From: Epiperipatus broadwayi
Taxonomy: Eukaryota; Onychophora; Udeonychophora; Euonychophora; Peripatidae
Length of the DNA stretch: 64,000 bases
Assembly: GCA_028023455.1 (NCBI GenBank)
Contig: JAQFVV010007262.1
Span: 54,877 to 118,876, forward strand
Direction of reading: 5' to 3'
Part shown: piece by piece, positions 1 through 12,004 of the stretch
How positions within the stretch are numbered: position 1 is the stretch's first letter
Layout: the number at the start of each line of letters is the position of its first letter
Translations under genes and position numbers: made by a program
Notes under the pieces: generated by a model
What the model was told of the DNA's origin: nothing
The model's database searches: none
What the model saw: only the letters and a program-made list of their open reading frames with translations

Positions 1-101
1 GTAGGTCAGTGGGTGATTTTCCATTGTTTGATTGAGTTAGGAAATGTTGGTAAAACATGATCTCTGTTAATGCTTCATCCATTTTTTATAGCTCATTTTT
101 T

Positions 102-791
102 TCAATATAACTTTTTTAAACTTTGGATTGCCTTTTTGTCCAATCCATTTGAAGCAGGATAATAGACAGGTGTCAGGACATGTTGAATCCCTTTCTCAGA
201 CAGATAATTTTCAAAATTTTTGGATGTAAAACCTGTACCATTATCTGATACCAGCATATCTAGATATCCATGTGTGGTAAAAATTTCTTGGAGAGCCTTT
301 ATGATAGAATTGGTATCAACTAATTTGACTAAATGGTATTCAATCCAATTAATATAAGAGTCCACAGTTGTTAAAACCAAGTGTCCATTTATATGGCCTG
401 TGTGGTCAATGTGAACATGTTCCCAGTGTTTACTATACTCAGACCAAGAACTAAATGCTTTATTTGGAAAGTTGGCCAGACTTTGGCAATTATGGCATTG
501 ATTTACCATTGTTTCAATCTCTTGGTCAATATGCAGCCACCACACATACGATCGAGCTAGGGCCTTCATCCTTTCAATCTTAGGGTGTCCAGAATAAAGT
601 AATTTTAATACCTGTGAGCATCCCTCCATAGGTATGAACATTCTATCTGCTCTAGTGATGCAATCATTATAGATTGGCAGATAATGACAAGCATTCCAGA
701 TAGCTGTATGTAGAATTTTTGGGTGGCAAGTATGCCATCCTTTTTGGTCAAGATTTTCAGTTGGTGACAGCCAGGATTTGAAAGTGTCCAT
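102..791 (-). pseudogene. Integrase fragment of Gypsy element 1
   Basis: A 229-residue open stretch covers the zinc-binding N-terminus and the catalytic core. It has a GHPKIERMKALARSYVWW block followed by CHNC (the HHCC finger), then a HIDHTG core start, a VSDNGTGF second-aspartate motif and a NGLDKKA block where the family normally has NGLAERA. The third acidic residue of the DDE triad is therefore not where expected (K in place of E), which predicts a dead enzyme. The frame to the upstream RNase H is shifted near 790-830. Integrase joins retrotransposon cDNA to host DNA. Confidence 0.85.
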
Positions 792-799
792 TCAGCTAC

Positions 800-1287
800 A
801 TTGGTACTATTTAATGTATCATTCAATTTGACTACTAGTAGATTTACCTCCACAAATTCATGTGTTCTATTAGCTTTTAACGGTAGGTGTGATAAAGTAT
901 CGGCATGTGGTATTTGTTTTCCCACTTTATACACTAAATTATAATCATAATCTGCAAGAATGTTTATACATCGTAACATTCTTTGGCTGCTATAGTCAGG
1001 AGTTTTTTTTGTTTTTTTCCCAATATGCATAATAATGGACTATGGTTCATACATATGGTGAACTTCTGGCCATAGATATACTGGTGGAACTTTTTCACTG
1101 CAAAGATAATAGCTAGGGCTTCTTTGTCCAGTTGACTATAGTTGATTTCAGCTGATGATAGGGTGCGGGAGGCATATGCAATCAGACATTCATGACCATT
1201 TATTTGGTGAGAGATTACAGCTCCATTGCCATTCTCAAAAGCATCTGAGGTGACTATAATTTCTTGATCACTCTGATAGTGTATCAA
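800..1287 (-). pseudogene. RNase H region of Gypsy element 1
   Basis: Two overlapping frames make up the domain. 1287-964 has TSDAFENGNGAVISH (first catalytic Asp), then YSQLDKEALAIIFAVKKFHQY (the conserved E-containing helix), then CMNHSPLL, where the family has TDH. That aspartate is therefore Asn here. The second frame (from 1030) carries the C-terminal connector with ADYDYNLVYKVGKQIPHADTL, which matches the usual Y-x-PGKxNxxADxLSR block. A frameshift separates the two. The domain normally degrades the RNA of RNA:DNA hybrids during reverse transcription. Confidence 0.8.
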
Positions 1288-1310
1288 TAAGTTTTCTGAA
1301 GATAATAAAC

Positions 1311-2090
1311 TTATGCTGTCTGGAATGCAATCTGTTGTTTAGCCTGCCATTTTGAGCATTGCCCTTTGCATAGTAGTGTATACAGGCACTTTAATTTGTG
1401 TGATTTTCCTTTCAATAATATTTCAAAGAAACAAAGAAATCCCAAGAAAGCCTGTAAGTCCTTTACATTTTTTGGTACAGGAACATTTTTTATGGCCATG
1501 ACCTTATCTGGATTTGGGCATTTACCATTTTGGTTAATGATATGTCCCAAAAACTTTTATTTCCTTCGTAGACCAAATGCTTTTGGTGACATTAATTTTA
1601 ATTCCTACCCATTCCAGTCTAGCACATACAGTAAGTACACGTTCTTCCAATTCTGTCTCTGATTGAGCATAAATTAATAAGTCATCCAGATAGGGAATTA
1701 CATCCTTCACATTATGCATTAATTGATCAATCTCAGCTTAAAAGATATTGGGAGCTGTGGTAATTCTGAATGGCAATTCGTTGCATTGGAATAGTCCGAT
1801 GTGTATTCAAAGTTAATATTTTGGCTGTTTTATCAGTGCCTGGGATCTGGCGTAAAGCAGACTTCAGGTCAATTTTTGGAAAAATAGCAGCTTTCTGAAG
1901 TGATGCCAGTATTTCTGAGACATTTGAAACAGGACATGCATTTTTTTAAATAACAGTTTATTGTAACACTGTAATCTTCCCAGATCTGTAAACTTCCATC
2001 AGGTTTTGCTACTATTACAATTGGAGTGGCCCAATCTGAATCTTCAATGGGTGATAACACATCTTCCTTTACAAGATTTGCTAGACTCTC
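1311..2090 (-). pseudogene. Reverse transcriptase of Gypsy element 1
   Basis: Frame pieces in order are 2060-1869 (SPIEDSDWATPIVIVAKPDG and an EDYSVTIN block, the fingers region), a gap with shifts, 1719-1534 (YLDDLLIYAQSETELEERV, the catalytic YxDD box intact as YLDD) and 1550-1311 (GHIINQNGKCPNPDKVMAIK plus LQAFLGFLCFF, the thumb and tether). The GDY motif reads EDY. The order and motifs are typical of Ty3/Gypsy RT. Shifts and stops make it a pseudogene. Confidence 0.85.
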
Positions 2091-2559
2091 TTCAAGCTAG
2101 ACTCTCTTCAACCTTAGTTCTGAGTGCAAAAGAAACCTTCTGGGGTTTACACCTCTGGTTGTGCATCTTCAGTTAGTTTAATATTTACAGGAATTATTCC
2201 TAAAACTGTCAAGTTTCCTTCGAAAATTTTCGGGAACTGTTTATGCACTATATTTTCCAGTTTTACCATTTTGATAATCTTAATGGATATGCCCAATGGC
2301 AAAACATATTTCCGGTGAAAAATAATAATATCGAGACTTTAGTCTCATCATCTATTATTTTATTTAGCCTCATGTATCATTCCAATTGTTCTACGTATAG
2401 ATTCCATCCAGCTGGATTTCCGATCTCAAATTCTCTGATATTTCGTGCAGGAAAAGCCATGTTTGTATGAGCTATTTGAAATTGCTTTTTACCTTCTCTG
2501 TTGTTTAAAATTGCTTTTTACCTTCTCTGTTGTTTACAAAACGATGACCTTCACAATCC

Positions 2560-3163
2560 TGTCGACTGCGCCATCTGCAGTATATTCAGGGAGTTAAAAC
2601 TCAGATGATTCTGTATAAATACAGTTAGATTTGTAGAGGTTTATAACTAAGTTATTTATTTTTTTATAAACAATTCTTAGATTACAACTATTTTGTACAT
2701 GTTGTTAACTCCATTGTTAGGTTTACTTTTAGGCTTACAGCATTAACATGTCCACTTGTTAGGAAGAATTTTAATCAGAGGAAAGAAAAAAAACAAAATA
2801 AAACATTCTTTTTATTTCACTCTATTCATCAACGCTTCTACATTTACCACTCCCTCTAGTTATTATTTCTAGAGTTAATCAGTCCATTTAGTGCAATCTC
2901 ATTTATTGATGGCAAATGGTCACCCAAAACTTTTCATTAAGCATGAATGCCATATGCAAAATAAGCATTTATAATTGTTGTCTATAGAAAAATAATTGGC
3001 CGGTTATGGCAGCTAAAATATTACACTATAAATTGAAAATATTACAATAAGACAATTACTAATTGATAAAATATAAAAATTTAAAAAACCCTTAATGTAC
3101 ATTATATGCTTGTGTAACCTCTGTTGTGTGTATTATGTACTATGTATTTGATGTATATGCATG
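2560..3163. other. AT-rich stretch between two Gypsy elements, no gene seen
   Basis: No open frame or family motif is visible. It could hold the decayed gag or 5' LTR of element 1, but no partner repeat is available in the window to test this. Confidence 0.4.
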
Positions 3164-3731
3164 TAACAAATGAAAAATTTGGACAGATTGTGTGAGTTAA
3201 AATATTAGTTTAATTTCCAAAAAAATTCAATTACATACATAACTGTCACATCCATCAGTAATAACTTCTTTAAAGTTGCTTATCATAGCTGTGCTCATTA
3301 GGGTCACTGTAGTCTCTGATTTTGACTACCCTGATTTTTCCTCTATACCCACTTATATACCCAACTTCTGGAGTTCAACCAAAGTTCAATCAAAACATCT
3401 CTCATTCTACAAATACCCCTCCTTATATTATGTACAAACTTAGCCTTCTACTAGTTCCTATGCATTTTGATTAATTCCCAAATTCACTTTATAATGCATG
3501 GTATTTTGGTGGTAAATTTTACTAAACCTTCACACCATATAAGGTTATTTTCTACATGACATCATTACATTAGATATATAATTTATATAATCCCAATATT
3601 ATTTAGTTATACATTTCTAATATTATTTAGTCATAGAATTCTATACTTATTTATAAATATCCCTAATTTTACTATACTATCTACTTAATAAATTTCAAAT
3701 AATTCTAAGCAAACTTGTCCATGAAATCACA
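3164..3731 (-). repeat. 3' LTR of Gypsy element 2
   Basis: It is similar along its length to 8414-8941. Examples are tagtttaatttcc near 3206 against tagtataatttcc near 8456, and the shared end aacttgtccatga..ca. On the plus strand it starts TGTAAC and ends TCACA, so in element orientation it runs TGTGA...TTACA with TG/CA ends. Confidence 0.8.
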
Positions 3732-3744
3732 CTCCTCCCACTCC
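3732..3744 (-). promoter_or_regulatory. Polypurine tract of Gypsy element 2
   Basis: Immediately next to the left LTR the minus strand reads GGAGTGGGAGGAG. A purine run at this place is the primer for plus-strand DNA synthesis in LTR elements. Its position independently supports the minus orientation and the LTR boundary. Confidence 0.7.
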
Positions 3745-3959
3745 AGAATTATTGGTTATTTCACAAAGTCTCTTAGGTGTATGGGTGATTTTCTATTTTG
3801 TCTTGTATGGTTGTACCCTCACTCTTCTCTTGACTGCTTCTCTTCACTTGAATTCTCTGTTTCTGGCTGTTTTTTCTCATCACTGTCTCTCTAGATTCAG
3901 GTATAATATCTTCTTGGAAAATTGGAGGCAAATATGGTTAAAATGTCTTTGTATACTAT

Positions 3960-4950
3960 CTCATCTTTTTTGTACTGTCACAATATCCTCTGAAGTTATG
4001 CTGACAACTTTGCCTTTTATCCAGATTGTCTATAGACAATCTTTAATCCATACCTTCTTAAAATGATGAATTTCTCATGCTCTGATTCTTCAGTTTTTTT
4101 GGTCGGTTCAGGCAGTAACAAGTTTAGCTCTATCCATAATCTTCACTTTAAGAACAATTTGGCAGGTGATTTTTCACTTGCTGCCATTGTGTGGCAAGTT
4201 GCTATAAAAGTGTTTGTTTTAATGCTTGTAATATCTTTGCAGAGTTTCTTTTTCTTAGTAATTTTTTAACTGTTTTAGTGCATTTTCGGCTAGCCCATTG
4301 CTTTCAAAGTGGTATGATGGTGCATGGTTATGTCTATTACCTCTGCTTGTCAAAAACTTCTCAAATTTTGATGATGCAAAACCTAAACCATTGACAGTGA
4401 CTAGCGTTTTGGGATATCCTTGGGTTGCAAATATCAAACTTTAAATGGTTGATGACTTCATCTTTCCCAATACTTTTAACAACTCTGTATTTTATCCCAT
4501 GTGAGTTAGCACTCACCAAAACTAGGAAAATGTATAATATGAAAAGGGCAGCAGGATCCATATGAATTTTCTACCAAACTCTCGTACCCAATACTTTTAA
4601 CAACTCTGTATTTTATCCCATGTGAGTTAGCACTCACCAAAACTAGGAAAATGTATAATATGAAAAGGGCAGCATGATCCATATGAATTTGCTACCAAAC
4701 TCTCATAGCTGATGGTTATGAACTATATTCCTTCCTTTTCTGACCAGTATTTGCTTGACAGTCTATACAGCTTTTTGTGAATGCTTTTAACTCTTCATTC
4801 AGTTTTGGCCTCCAAACCTAACTTATTGCCAATGTATTTGCATGGACTATCCCCGGATGGCCACTATGAAGTAAACTTAGGACTTTGTTTCTGTTTCTTG
4901 GAGGTGTCACTACTCTGTCACTTTTGAAGATGCAACACTTGCAGATCAAT
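3960..4950 (-). pseudogene. Integrase of Gypsy element 2
   Basis: Near 4870-4750 the minus strand reads HSGHPGIVHANTLA and then CIDCQANTG, the zinc-binding HHCC region. The 4437-4255 frame has FATQGYPKTLVTVNGLGF and SNGLAENALKQL, the second-aspartate and Glu regions of the DDE core. The aspartate of the usual SDNG/TDNG box is Val here (TVNG), so catalysis is lost, while the Glu of NGLAE is kept. A 121-bp internal tandem duplication (4466-4707) further disrupts the core. Confidence 0.8.
4466..4707. repeat. 121-bp tandem duplication inside the integrase relic
   Basis: The stretch beginning cccaatacttttaacaact at 4466 is repeated at 4587 almost without change through the ctaccaaactctc block. 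It duplicates part of the catalytic core and is a late, local event in an already dead gene. Confidence 0.9.
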
Positions 4951-5149
4951 AGTTGAGCATGTGTATTCCAGAATGCTATTGGCAAAATTTTAGGTCTTCT
5001 GTTGGGACAAATCTTACTAATCCAGCCCTTAATTATTCAGTAGCCTGTGTTAGCATCTGTCCATTCAACTATGCATTAACTATGCATCACTTTCAATTTT
5101 CATTTTCAATGTAATTGACTTCTATGATGGATTTTCTTTTTCTGAGATA

Positions 5150-5570
5150 TCTGGCAACCTTGATAATATATCAGCATGTTGGATCAATTTGAGACTCCTC
5201 TACTGTAGTTTGTAGTCATAAGCTGTAAGTATGATAATCCAGCATAACATCCATAGGCTCAAGTCATGAGAAATAGGGTTTACTTTTGCAAATATTTTCA
5301 GCAACAGTTTATGATCTGTGGTTATAGTACATTTCCATTTGTACAAATACTAGTGGAATTACTTGATTCCAAAAACTATTGCTAATGCCTTCTTATCTAT
5401 TTGCTGTAATTTTTTTGACAAAAGATTAAAACTTTGAGATGTAAGCTATTGGTCTTTGGCCATTAGCAGTGGTGTGTGTTAGCACTGTAGCTACTCCTCA
5501 CACATGCATTTGGTGTCAACCATAATTCTGCCTTATCATAATGCATTAATAGGTTTCTCTGATGTCAATA
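5150..5570 (-). pseudogene. RNase H region of Gypsy element 2
   Basis: This segment lies between the RT and integrase relics in the position expected for RNase H and its connector. Short pieces resemble the domain, including the ADxLSR-like end near 5160-5190, but no long frame survives. The call rests mainly on position within the element. Confidence 0.55.
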
Positions 5571-5699
5571 GGGCTTTTGATTTATTAAAAACATTATCAT
5601 GTTCTGACTTTCATTTCCAGACTTGATTCTTCTTTAACAAGTTGAACAGTGGTTGAGCGATATGAGCTTTCCCTCTTAGGAAAGTTTCAAAGTAGTTGA

Positions 5700-6330
5700 T
5701 AACTCCCAGGAATGCCTGAACTTCTTTCATGTTCTTTGGTCTAGTGCATTATTCACTGTTTTTGTTTTCTCAGGTGTTGGGATATGCCCTGTCCAGATAA
5801 TATGTGTCCCCAAAATTTAAGTTTCTGAGTGGTCTATACACATTTATCAGTGTTCAGCATTGCTCCAAATTTTTTCAACCTCTTACACACTTCGATGACT
5901 CTATCTCTGTTTTCCTCACAGTCACCTGTAATATGGATAACATCATAATATGGGATGACCCCTCTCAGTCTTTTTACCAAATGATCCATCTTTGCTTGGA
6001 AAATATTAGGAGCCTCACTAATCCTGAAAAGCAGTTGATTATATTTAAATAACCCTAGATGTGACATTATGGTTAGAAACTTTGACTCACTCATGGATAT
6101 TTGATGGAATGCAGCATGGAGATCAAGCTTGGCAAAGTTTGAAGTCTTCTTCAAGAGGGCTAGAACCTCCCTTGTGTTGGGAACTGGGTATGAACTTTTA
6201 TACAATTTTTTTATTTATTGTTCTTTTATAGTCTCCACAGAGACACTCTTTGCCATGAGATTTATTCACCACTATGATTGGAGTATGTCAATTAGCATCA
6301 TCAGTTGGGCTTATAAAACCTTTTGCAACA
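5700..6330 (-). pseudogene. Reverse transcriptase of Gypsy element 2
   Basis: Around 6330-6205 the minus strand gives TPIIVVNKSHGKECLCGDYK, the fingers block. The 6205-5834 frame gives YPVPNTREVLALLKK, FAKLDLHAAFHQI, SHLGLFKYNQLLFRISEAPNIFQ and then YYDV, where the catalytic YLDD should be. The second Asp of YxDD is lost (Val). The sequence up to NTDKCVF-like thumb residues follows. Family assignment is secure and activity is not possible. Confidence 0.85.
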
Positions 6331-6769
6331 GGCCACTCAGTGCTTCTTCCACCTTGCTTTACTGTGCATATGGTATCTTATGGCTTATACATATTGCAGG
6401 CATCAATTAATATTTTAACTCTAGTTGCACTGGTGTTGTTTGTATTTGAGCCAACGTTGTACTAAATAAAAGTGAGAATTTTCTTTGTATTTTTTCGATA
6501 TTAATTTTTTTACTACATTGATCATGATTCATAGTTGTTGGAACAAGTTCCTACCAATTAGTCAGTTTTTTGTTTATGCATGATAAATAATGGTAGCACT
6601 CTGCTGTTCATCAAAACTCTTCCTATACTCTCAACATGTTTTCATTTATGTCTTTAGCGCAAACTTTGGTCCTCTCAATTTTTTAGAAAATCTGCTTTCT
6701 TTAGTACTGTTCTTCCAATCTCTTAACCTTTTAACAGGTAATTAATTTTATTGTTCAAGTGATGTAAAA

Positions 6770-7590
6770 CTCTAAACTTTTAATTAGACAATTTACAAAC
6801 TCAACCATAAAAATATATTCATCTTTTAATATTATATTTACTTTAGATTCGTTTGTAAGAACTATATTAATAATTTGTCAGGTTATGAAAGAGAACGAAA
6901 GTTTTTTCAAAAATAAATTTTTATTTATAATTATTAAAATATTTGATAGCAGCAAATCTAAAACAAACATTAGTAACCACCTAAAAAGTGTTGCTGATAT
7001 CAGTGATTTCTTTCTCACATTTTGCGTTGCAAAAATGTAAATATTTTTTACTAAAATCTTAACTATTTTTCTATAACAATTTTATTTTTAGCATATTCTA
7101 TCAAAATAATTTATAATATATCAGAAAATAATTTTACAATGGTCTAAAACATTCATTTATCATTTTTGAAATGAAACAAAGAAATCGTAGTAGTAAAAAT
7201 TATTGAGAAGCAGTTGTCTTTGTCCTTGATGGTTAATGGTCAATTAGCCTTAAGAAAGAACTGCCCTCTTCTATTGTTAACTTAAAGAGGACAGGACCTT
7301 ATGGAACTTTTATTGTCCTTTAAAAAGAGCATCAAAGCTTAACAGTAGCATTAAAAATGACGAAATTTGAGCAACTTGAAGCCGGCTTGACTATGACCAG
7401 AGAACCCTGTGAATAGGTTAAACACATAAGTGAAACTCCAAAGGTTCTATCTATTTCCATTTTGAAAAGTTTCCTTTTATGTATAAAGCTTGCTTAATTT
7501 TGGACTTTGTGCACTTTAATGCTTTTATATCCTACATTTCTAGGGATTGCTTTCTTAAACTTAATTGTTTGAAATCCCTCACAAGAGATC
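6770..7590. other. Unreadable interior of Gypsy element 2
   Basis: This is the place where protease would be expected. It is very AT-rich with no frame or DSG/DTG protease motif that I can support. A secondary insertion here is possible. Confidence 0.4.
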
Positions 7591-7599
7591 CTCATAATC

Positions 7600-8340
7600 C
7601 ATGGCTTCATGGATTTTGCTGGGATTAACTACAAATTTGCTCAAGGTGCCCTATTTTTTCCCAGCAGTAACATACATGATTGTACCTATAATCTGTATGG
7701 CATCTGCCTTCCCTTTTCATTCAACTATTATCTGGCTTGACTGTTACTGTATATCCTGTGATGTGTTATTTATGTATTCCTTAGCTTGGTGAATTACTAA
7801 TTCATGTGCCATTCTCTTTGTTATTGCTTCCTTATACAACATGCTCAAGTCCACTTGTAACTGTTCACTGAACTTTATTTTGTGTAATCCTAGTAACAAT
7901 TGTTCAAGAAGCACTTCTTCTAAGAACTGGCCATAAACACAATTAACTGCATCATATTTTTAAAGGTTTCACCTTTTTCCTGTCATCATTGTCTAAAATG
8001 TAACCTTGCTATATGTTTTGACAGTAGAGGGAAGAACTATGCAGTTAATTTCACGAATACCTCATTATATGGTATTGGTTCAAGCCCATCAGGCTCACAC
8101 AACTGGTTGGCTATTTCCAATACTTTGATCCCTGGAAAACCCAAAAGAGTACCTATTATTATATGATTTTCTTTGATGCAATTTACCAGGAAATGCATCT
8201 CAACTAATTTTACATATAATGGCCAGTTTCTCAGATTTTCAACATCAAAGTCTGCTATTTGCTATTATATGTTGGCAGCCATTTTCGACGGATGAATTTA
8301 TCTTAAACTGTGGTTCCCTTGTTTGGTTTAATACTGCAGT
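7600..8340 (-). pseudogene. Gag region with degenerate zinc knuckle, Gypsy element 2
   Basis: Minus-strand translation in pieces shows a capsid-like region (ETFKNMMQL, EEVLLEQLLLGLHKIKFSEQ, YKEAITKRMAHELV) that matches the retrotransposon gag pattern. It is followed at 7672-7631 by CYCWEKIGHLEQIC, clearly a CX2CX4HX4C knuckle in which the second Cys is Trp. It is followed by the pol relics in the correct order. Frames are interrupted, so it is a pseudogene. Confidence 0.65.
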
Positions 8341-8413
8341 CCAATGATTGCTATTCCAAAAATCTGTCTAATGATAATCCGGGCTGACTTTACCAAATTT
8401 GATGTGTATCCAT

Positions 8414-8941
8414 CAAACAAATGAGAAATTTAGACAGATTGCATTAGTTATATTATTAGTATAATTTCCAGAAAAATTAGATTACATACATAACTGTTAC
8501 ATTTTTCGATAAAGCACTCCTTTAAAGTAGCATATCATAGGTCTGCCCACTAGGGCCACTGTTGTCTCGGATTTTTTACTACCCTGATTTTTTCTCTACA
8601 TCCCACTTATATGCCTGATTTCTGGAGTTCAAACAAAACATCTCTTAATTCTATAAATAACTCTAATTATATCGTCTGCTAACTGAGCCCTTCACTAGTC
8701 CATATGGGTTTTGATTCATCCCCAACCTTATAACGTGAGGTGTTTTGGTGTTAATTTTTATTTAAACTTTTACACCATATATGGTTATTTTTTACATGAC
8801 ATCTTTACATTAGATCTAGAATTATTTAGATAATTCCAATATTATTTATCCATTTCTAATTTATGAATACCCATAATTTTACAATACTATTTACATAATT
8901 AATTTCAAACAATTCTAAACCAACTTGTCCATGACACCACA
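8414..8941 (-). repeat. 5' LTR of Gypsy element 2
   Basis: Partner of the left repeat at 3164-3731. The inner boundary is less certain than the outer one because the first bases differ (atcaaacaaatgag against tgtaacaaatgaa). A primer-binding site is expected just left of 8414 but is not clear. Confidence 0.75.
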
Positions 8942-9054
8942 GTTTTCTCTTAAAATATGTATTTATGTATGTATGATAATGCAAATTAAATCTATGTAAA
9001 ATAAAAACACTTAGTTTAAAGTTGTTACTTCCTGTGATCCTATTACCAAGCATC

Positions 9055-9637
9055 ATTATTCAGTGTCTTTCCATGCTCAAAGATTTTCTTGCTAAGAAGC
9101 ATTCTTGCTAAGATGACTTTAAACAGATTTTAAAAAAAAAATGTTTCAGATCACTAAGAAAAAAAGTGTTTTCACTGTCCAAAAGAATAGCAAAAAAGAC
9201 CGACAAAATGAAGCTAAACTAACATCTAACAATTTTTGTGTACTTCCAAATTCATCTCCTGAGCTGAAAAAAATATCCATACTAAAGATTTATTTTTTTA
9301 ACTTGTATAACTATACTATATTACTTACATGAAATTGTTTAGAAATTATTCAGTGTCTTTCCATGCTCAAAGATTTTCTTGCTAAGAAGCATTCTTGCTA
9401 AGATGACTTTAAACAGATTTTTAAAAAAAAAATGTTTCAGATCACTAAGAAAAAAAGTGTTTTCACTGTCCAAAAGAATAGCAAAAAAGACCGACAAAAT
9501 GAAGCTAAACTAACATCTAACAATTTTTGTGTACTTCCAAATTCATCTTCTGAGCTGAAAAAAATATCCATACTAAAGATTTATTTTTTTAACTTGTATA
9601 ACTACACTATATTACTTACATGAAATTGTTTGGAAAT
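9055..9637 (+). repeat. Two-unit tandem repeat, about 290 bp each
   Basis: Unit 1 (9055-9344) and unit 2 (9345-9637) are nearly identical, with only a few substitutions and one extra T. Each unit carries a 63-codon open frame (9141-9332 and 9432-9623) starting MFQITKKKSVFT, with one amino-acid difference (P to S). The near-identity points to a recent duplication. The peptide is Lys/Asn-rich and matches no family I know, so it may be chance. Confidence 0.9.
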
Positions 9638-10565
9638 TTATAAAAAATGTTTAATGACAACTTATTTAATTTATCTTAAAGACTGTTATTTATCCTTAGT
9701 GTAAGAGAAGTAAAATGAGCATAAAACACATTGTCAAAACTACTTATAAAAATAATGATGCATCAAAAGAAAGGGTGTATCTAATGCATTCTGTGGTTGC
9801 ATATTGTAATCAATATTTAAAACTTTTTTACAATATTTACTGTACAAATTTAAATAAAACTCACCTTATACCATATAAATATGCACGCTAGCAGTGAAAT
9901 TATGTTTTCTCATGAGGCATCATAATAAGTTCTGTAGACAAATTCTCTGAAATTATTTAAATATTTTTAGATTATGTGCCATTGGACTGTTTAAATAAAT
10001 ATTTAAATTATGAATCTTTTTCAGTGTTTCTGTAGGCAATACGTCATACATTTTTTAAAAGTTTTTATACTGAATGTAATTTTGTTTTTGTTCATTCTTC
10101 ATTTTTATAAACGTGCGATAACATTTAAAGATGTTTTAAAATTAATCTAATAAATTGTTATTTTTAGTTTAGATTTAGTAAGTTTTCATCATACAAAGTT
10201 TATTATTATAAAACTATTTTTAATAACTATTACGATAACTGAATTCTTAGACGGTGATTGAAATTTTGCCATAAGCAAAGTAATGTTAGTAAAACTTTTA
10301 GTCTGCAAAAGTCACTAAATACAGAGTACAGCTTTTAAACTAAAGTACATATTTTTCAATTTAACATGTTACTAATGTAGTTGTTTATTGTAGGTTATTA
10401 ATGGATAATTTTTATTATTATAATGAATGAAACGCTTTTTGGAAGTTTATTTTAATTATTAAGGATGAAAACCTTTACTTGTGATATATCGTTGTTAAAC
10501 TAATTGTCTTGCAAAGATGCAGAATGAAAATAAAATACTCCACATTTATTAATCGTAATTTAAGT
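9638..10565. other. AT-rich intergenic DNA
   Basis: No gene, repeat pair or motif is visible. Confidence 0.5.
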
Positions 10566-11056
10566 TTATAATCAAAATCTTGTTGTTGTATTCGTGTTGA
10601 GAAATAAACAGCAAGTTTACTAGAGACAATTTACTCCAGAAGTTTTCGATTTATTGTATTGAAAGTAAACATAATTATAATAGAAAATAATTATAATTAA
10701 AAACAAATTGTGGGATTATTTTTATCAGAGATAAAAATAACTAATTAAAGTAAGTACAATAAAATGGATTTGGAAAACACGCGATTAAGTTTTCGGAATG
10801 TAGCAGATAAGACTTAACAAAAGAACTCATGGGGATATATAAACTGCTAGAGGAAAACATCGCGCCCTTGTTACAGACTTGTTAACAGAAGTGGATACAA
10901 CGGTTTTAAGAGTTGTTCAGCCGAGTTTAGATCGGATTGTAATTGTTTTTCTTTACCCCTCTAGAAAAGCTTAGGGGCGAAGACATTACAGTTGTATACA
11001 GCACTAATATTATGTACTGTATTGTGTATTGTGAATAAACTCTGTACTGTACAGTT
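10566..11056 (+). mobile_element. Possible solo LTR with promoter and poly(A) signal
   Basis: A block that is less AT-rich than its surroundings contains a good TATA box (TATATAAA, 10836-10843). About 190 bp downstream is AATAAA (11034-11039), followed by a CTGTACTGTACA end. This U3-R-U5-like layout plus TG (near 10566) and CA (near 11056) ends suggests a solo LTR. No partner copy or target-site duplication was seen. It could instead be a short promoter/terminator module of a small non-coding transcript. The ends are uncertain. Confidence 0.35.
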
Positions 11057-11893
11057 TCAGTATGAAATATGCTATTATGCTTTTGGATGCCATGGAATTA
11101 ACAACCATTTTATGACATCATCACTGTTACAAAATGGCCAACATGATTTTTTTAAATTTTTTTTAGGATTGTTTGTTGCAGATGAATAATCAATTGTAAA
11201 TCAAAATATTGAGTACAAATTGATGATGATGACAGTTGTGAATGCTATATATAATCCTTCTAATTACTTTTCTTCCGAAAAATACTGCAAGACAGCGTCT
11301 ATGTACAACAGTAATATTTTTTTTTTTCCAAAAAGCTTCAAAGTAGTGAGAATAAATCGCATTTATATAACATATTTCTGCAAAATTAAGGAAGTGGTAA
11401 ATTTGGTAATATTTCTGAATAAATAATCATATGATTTTTTTTCAAACTTCACATTTTAATTACTAATGTTTGACATTTTGATAACAAGAAGCATTTGTAT
11501 ATTTTATGTTCACATGACTACACTAATATTTTTATAACTATTTATTAATAGTAGTTGCAAAATATTGTTTTTTCATATTTCATCTTGTGGTAGTTATTTC
11601 AACTTTGGTCATGTGCTTTTTGCTAATTTTTTCTAATTATTTATATGATGGATATTTAGAATTCTTGACGTATTTGATTTTCTATTGAGCTTAGTTTTAT
11701 AAATGTTGCAAGTATACATTTTAGGTTTTGATGGTATTTGCAATATTTACACAATAATAAGATAAAATATCTGGAACACTTTTTTATTGTCATACAGTAT
11801 TATCTGACTTTGTGTGTGCTTGATTGTATCAGCAGTGACATCCCATTGAAACAAAAAGGGTAAAGATTTATTCTAAACTGGTATCTAACAATT

Positions 11894-12004
11894 CCAAAAA
11901 TGTTACAATAATAATCCACAAGTCAGCTTTCGATAAAATCATTTAAAACCCAAAAATGTTACAATAATAATTCACAAGTCAGATTTCCAAAGAATCATTT
12001 AAAC
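11894..12004. repeat. Short tandem duplication, about 56-bp unit
   Basis: The sequence ccaaaaatgttacaataata and the following aatcatttaaa block occur twice in a row, with point differences. It lies in the 3' flank of the copy A receptor. Confidence 0.85.

Larger units (their letters stand above)
1..2560 (-). mobile_element. Gypsy-type LTR retrotransposon, degenerate pol region
   Basis: Minus-strand reading gives, in element order, RT (about 2090 to 1311), RNase H (1290 to about 800) and integrase (791 to 102), the Ty3/Gypsy order. The frames are broken by several shifts and stops. The integrase side runs toward the window edge, so the 3' LTR, if present, lies outside. The protease and gag side (2090-2560) cannot be read confidently. 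Two copies of a short stretch (attgctttttaccttctctg, near 2486 and 2509) show small duplications in this end. It is a relic and cannot encode a working polyprotein. Confidence 0.85.
3164..8941 (-). mobile_element. Complete but decayed Gypsy-type LTR retrotransposon (element 2)
   Basis: Two related direct repeats (3164-3731 and about 8414-8941) flank a 4.7-kb interior read on the minus strand. From right to left it contains gag (about 8340-7600), an unreadable stretch where protease would be expected, RT (6330-5700), RNase H (5570-5150) and integrase (4950-3960), then a purine tract next to the left LTR. Many stops and shifts, plus the LTR divergence visible by eye, indicate an old insertion. 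No clear target-site duplication was found. Length (5.8 kb) and gene order fit Metaviridae-like retrotransposons. Confidence 0.85.

Noticed and set aside
3752-4066. 104-codon plus-strand ORF
   Set aside because: Opposite strand of the integrase C-terminal region of Gypsy element 2.
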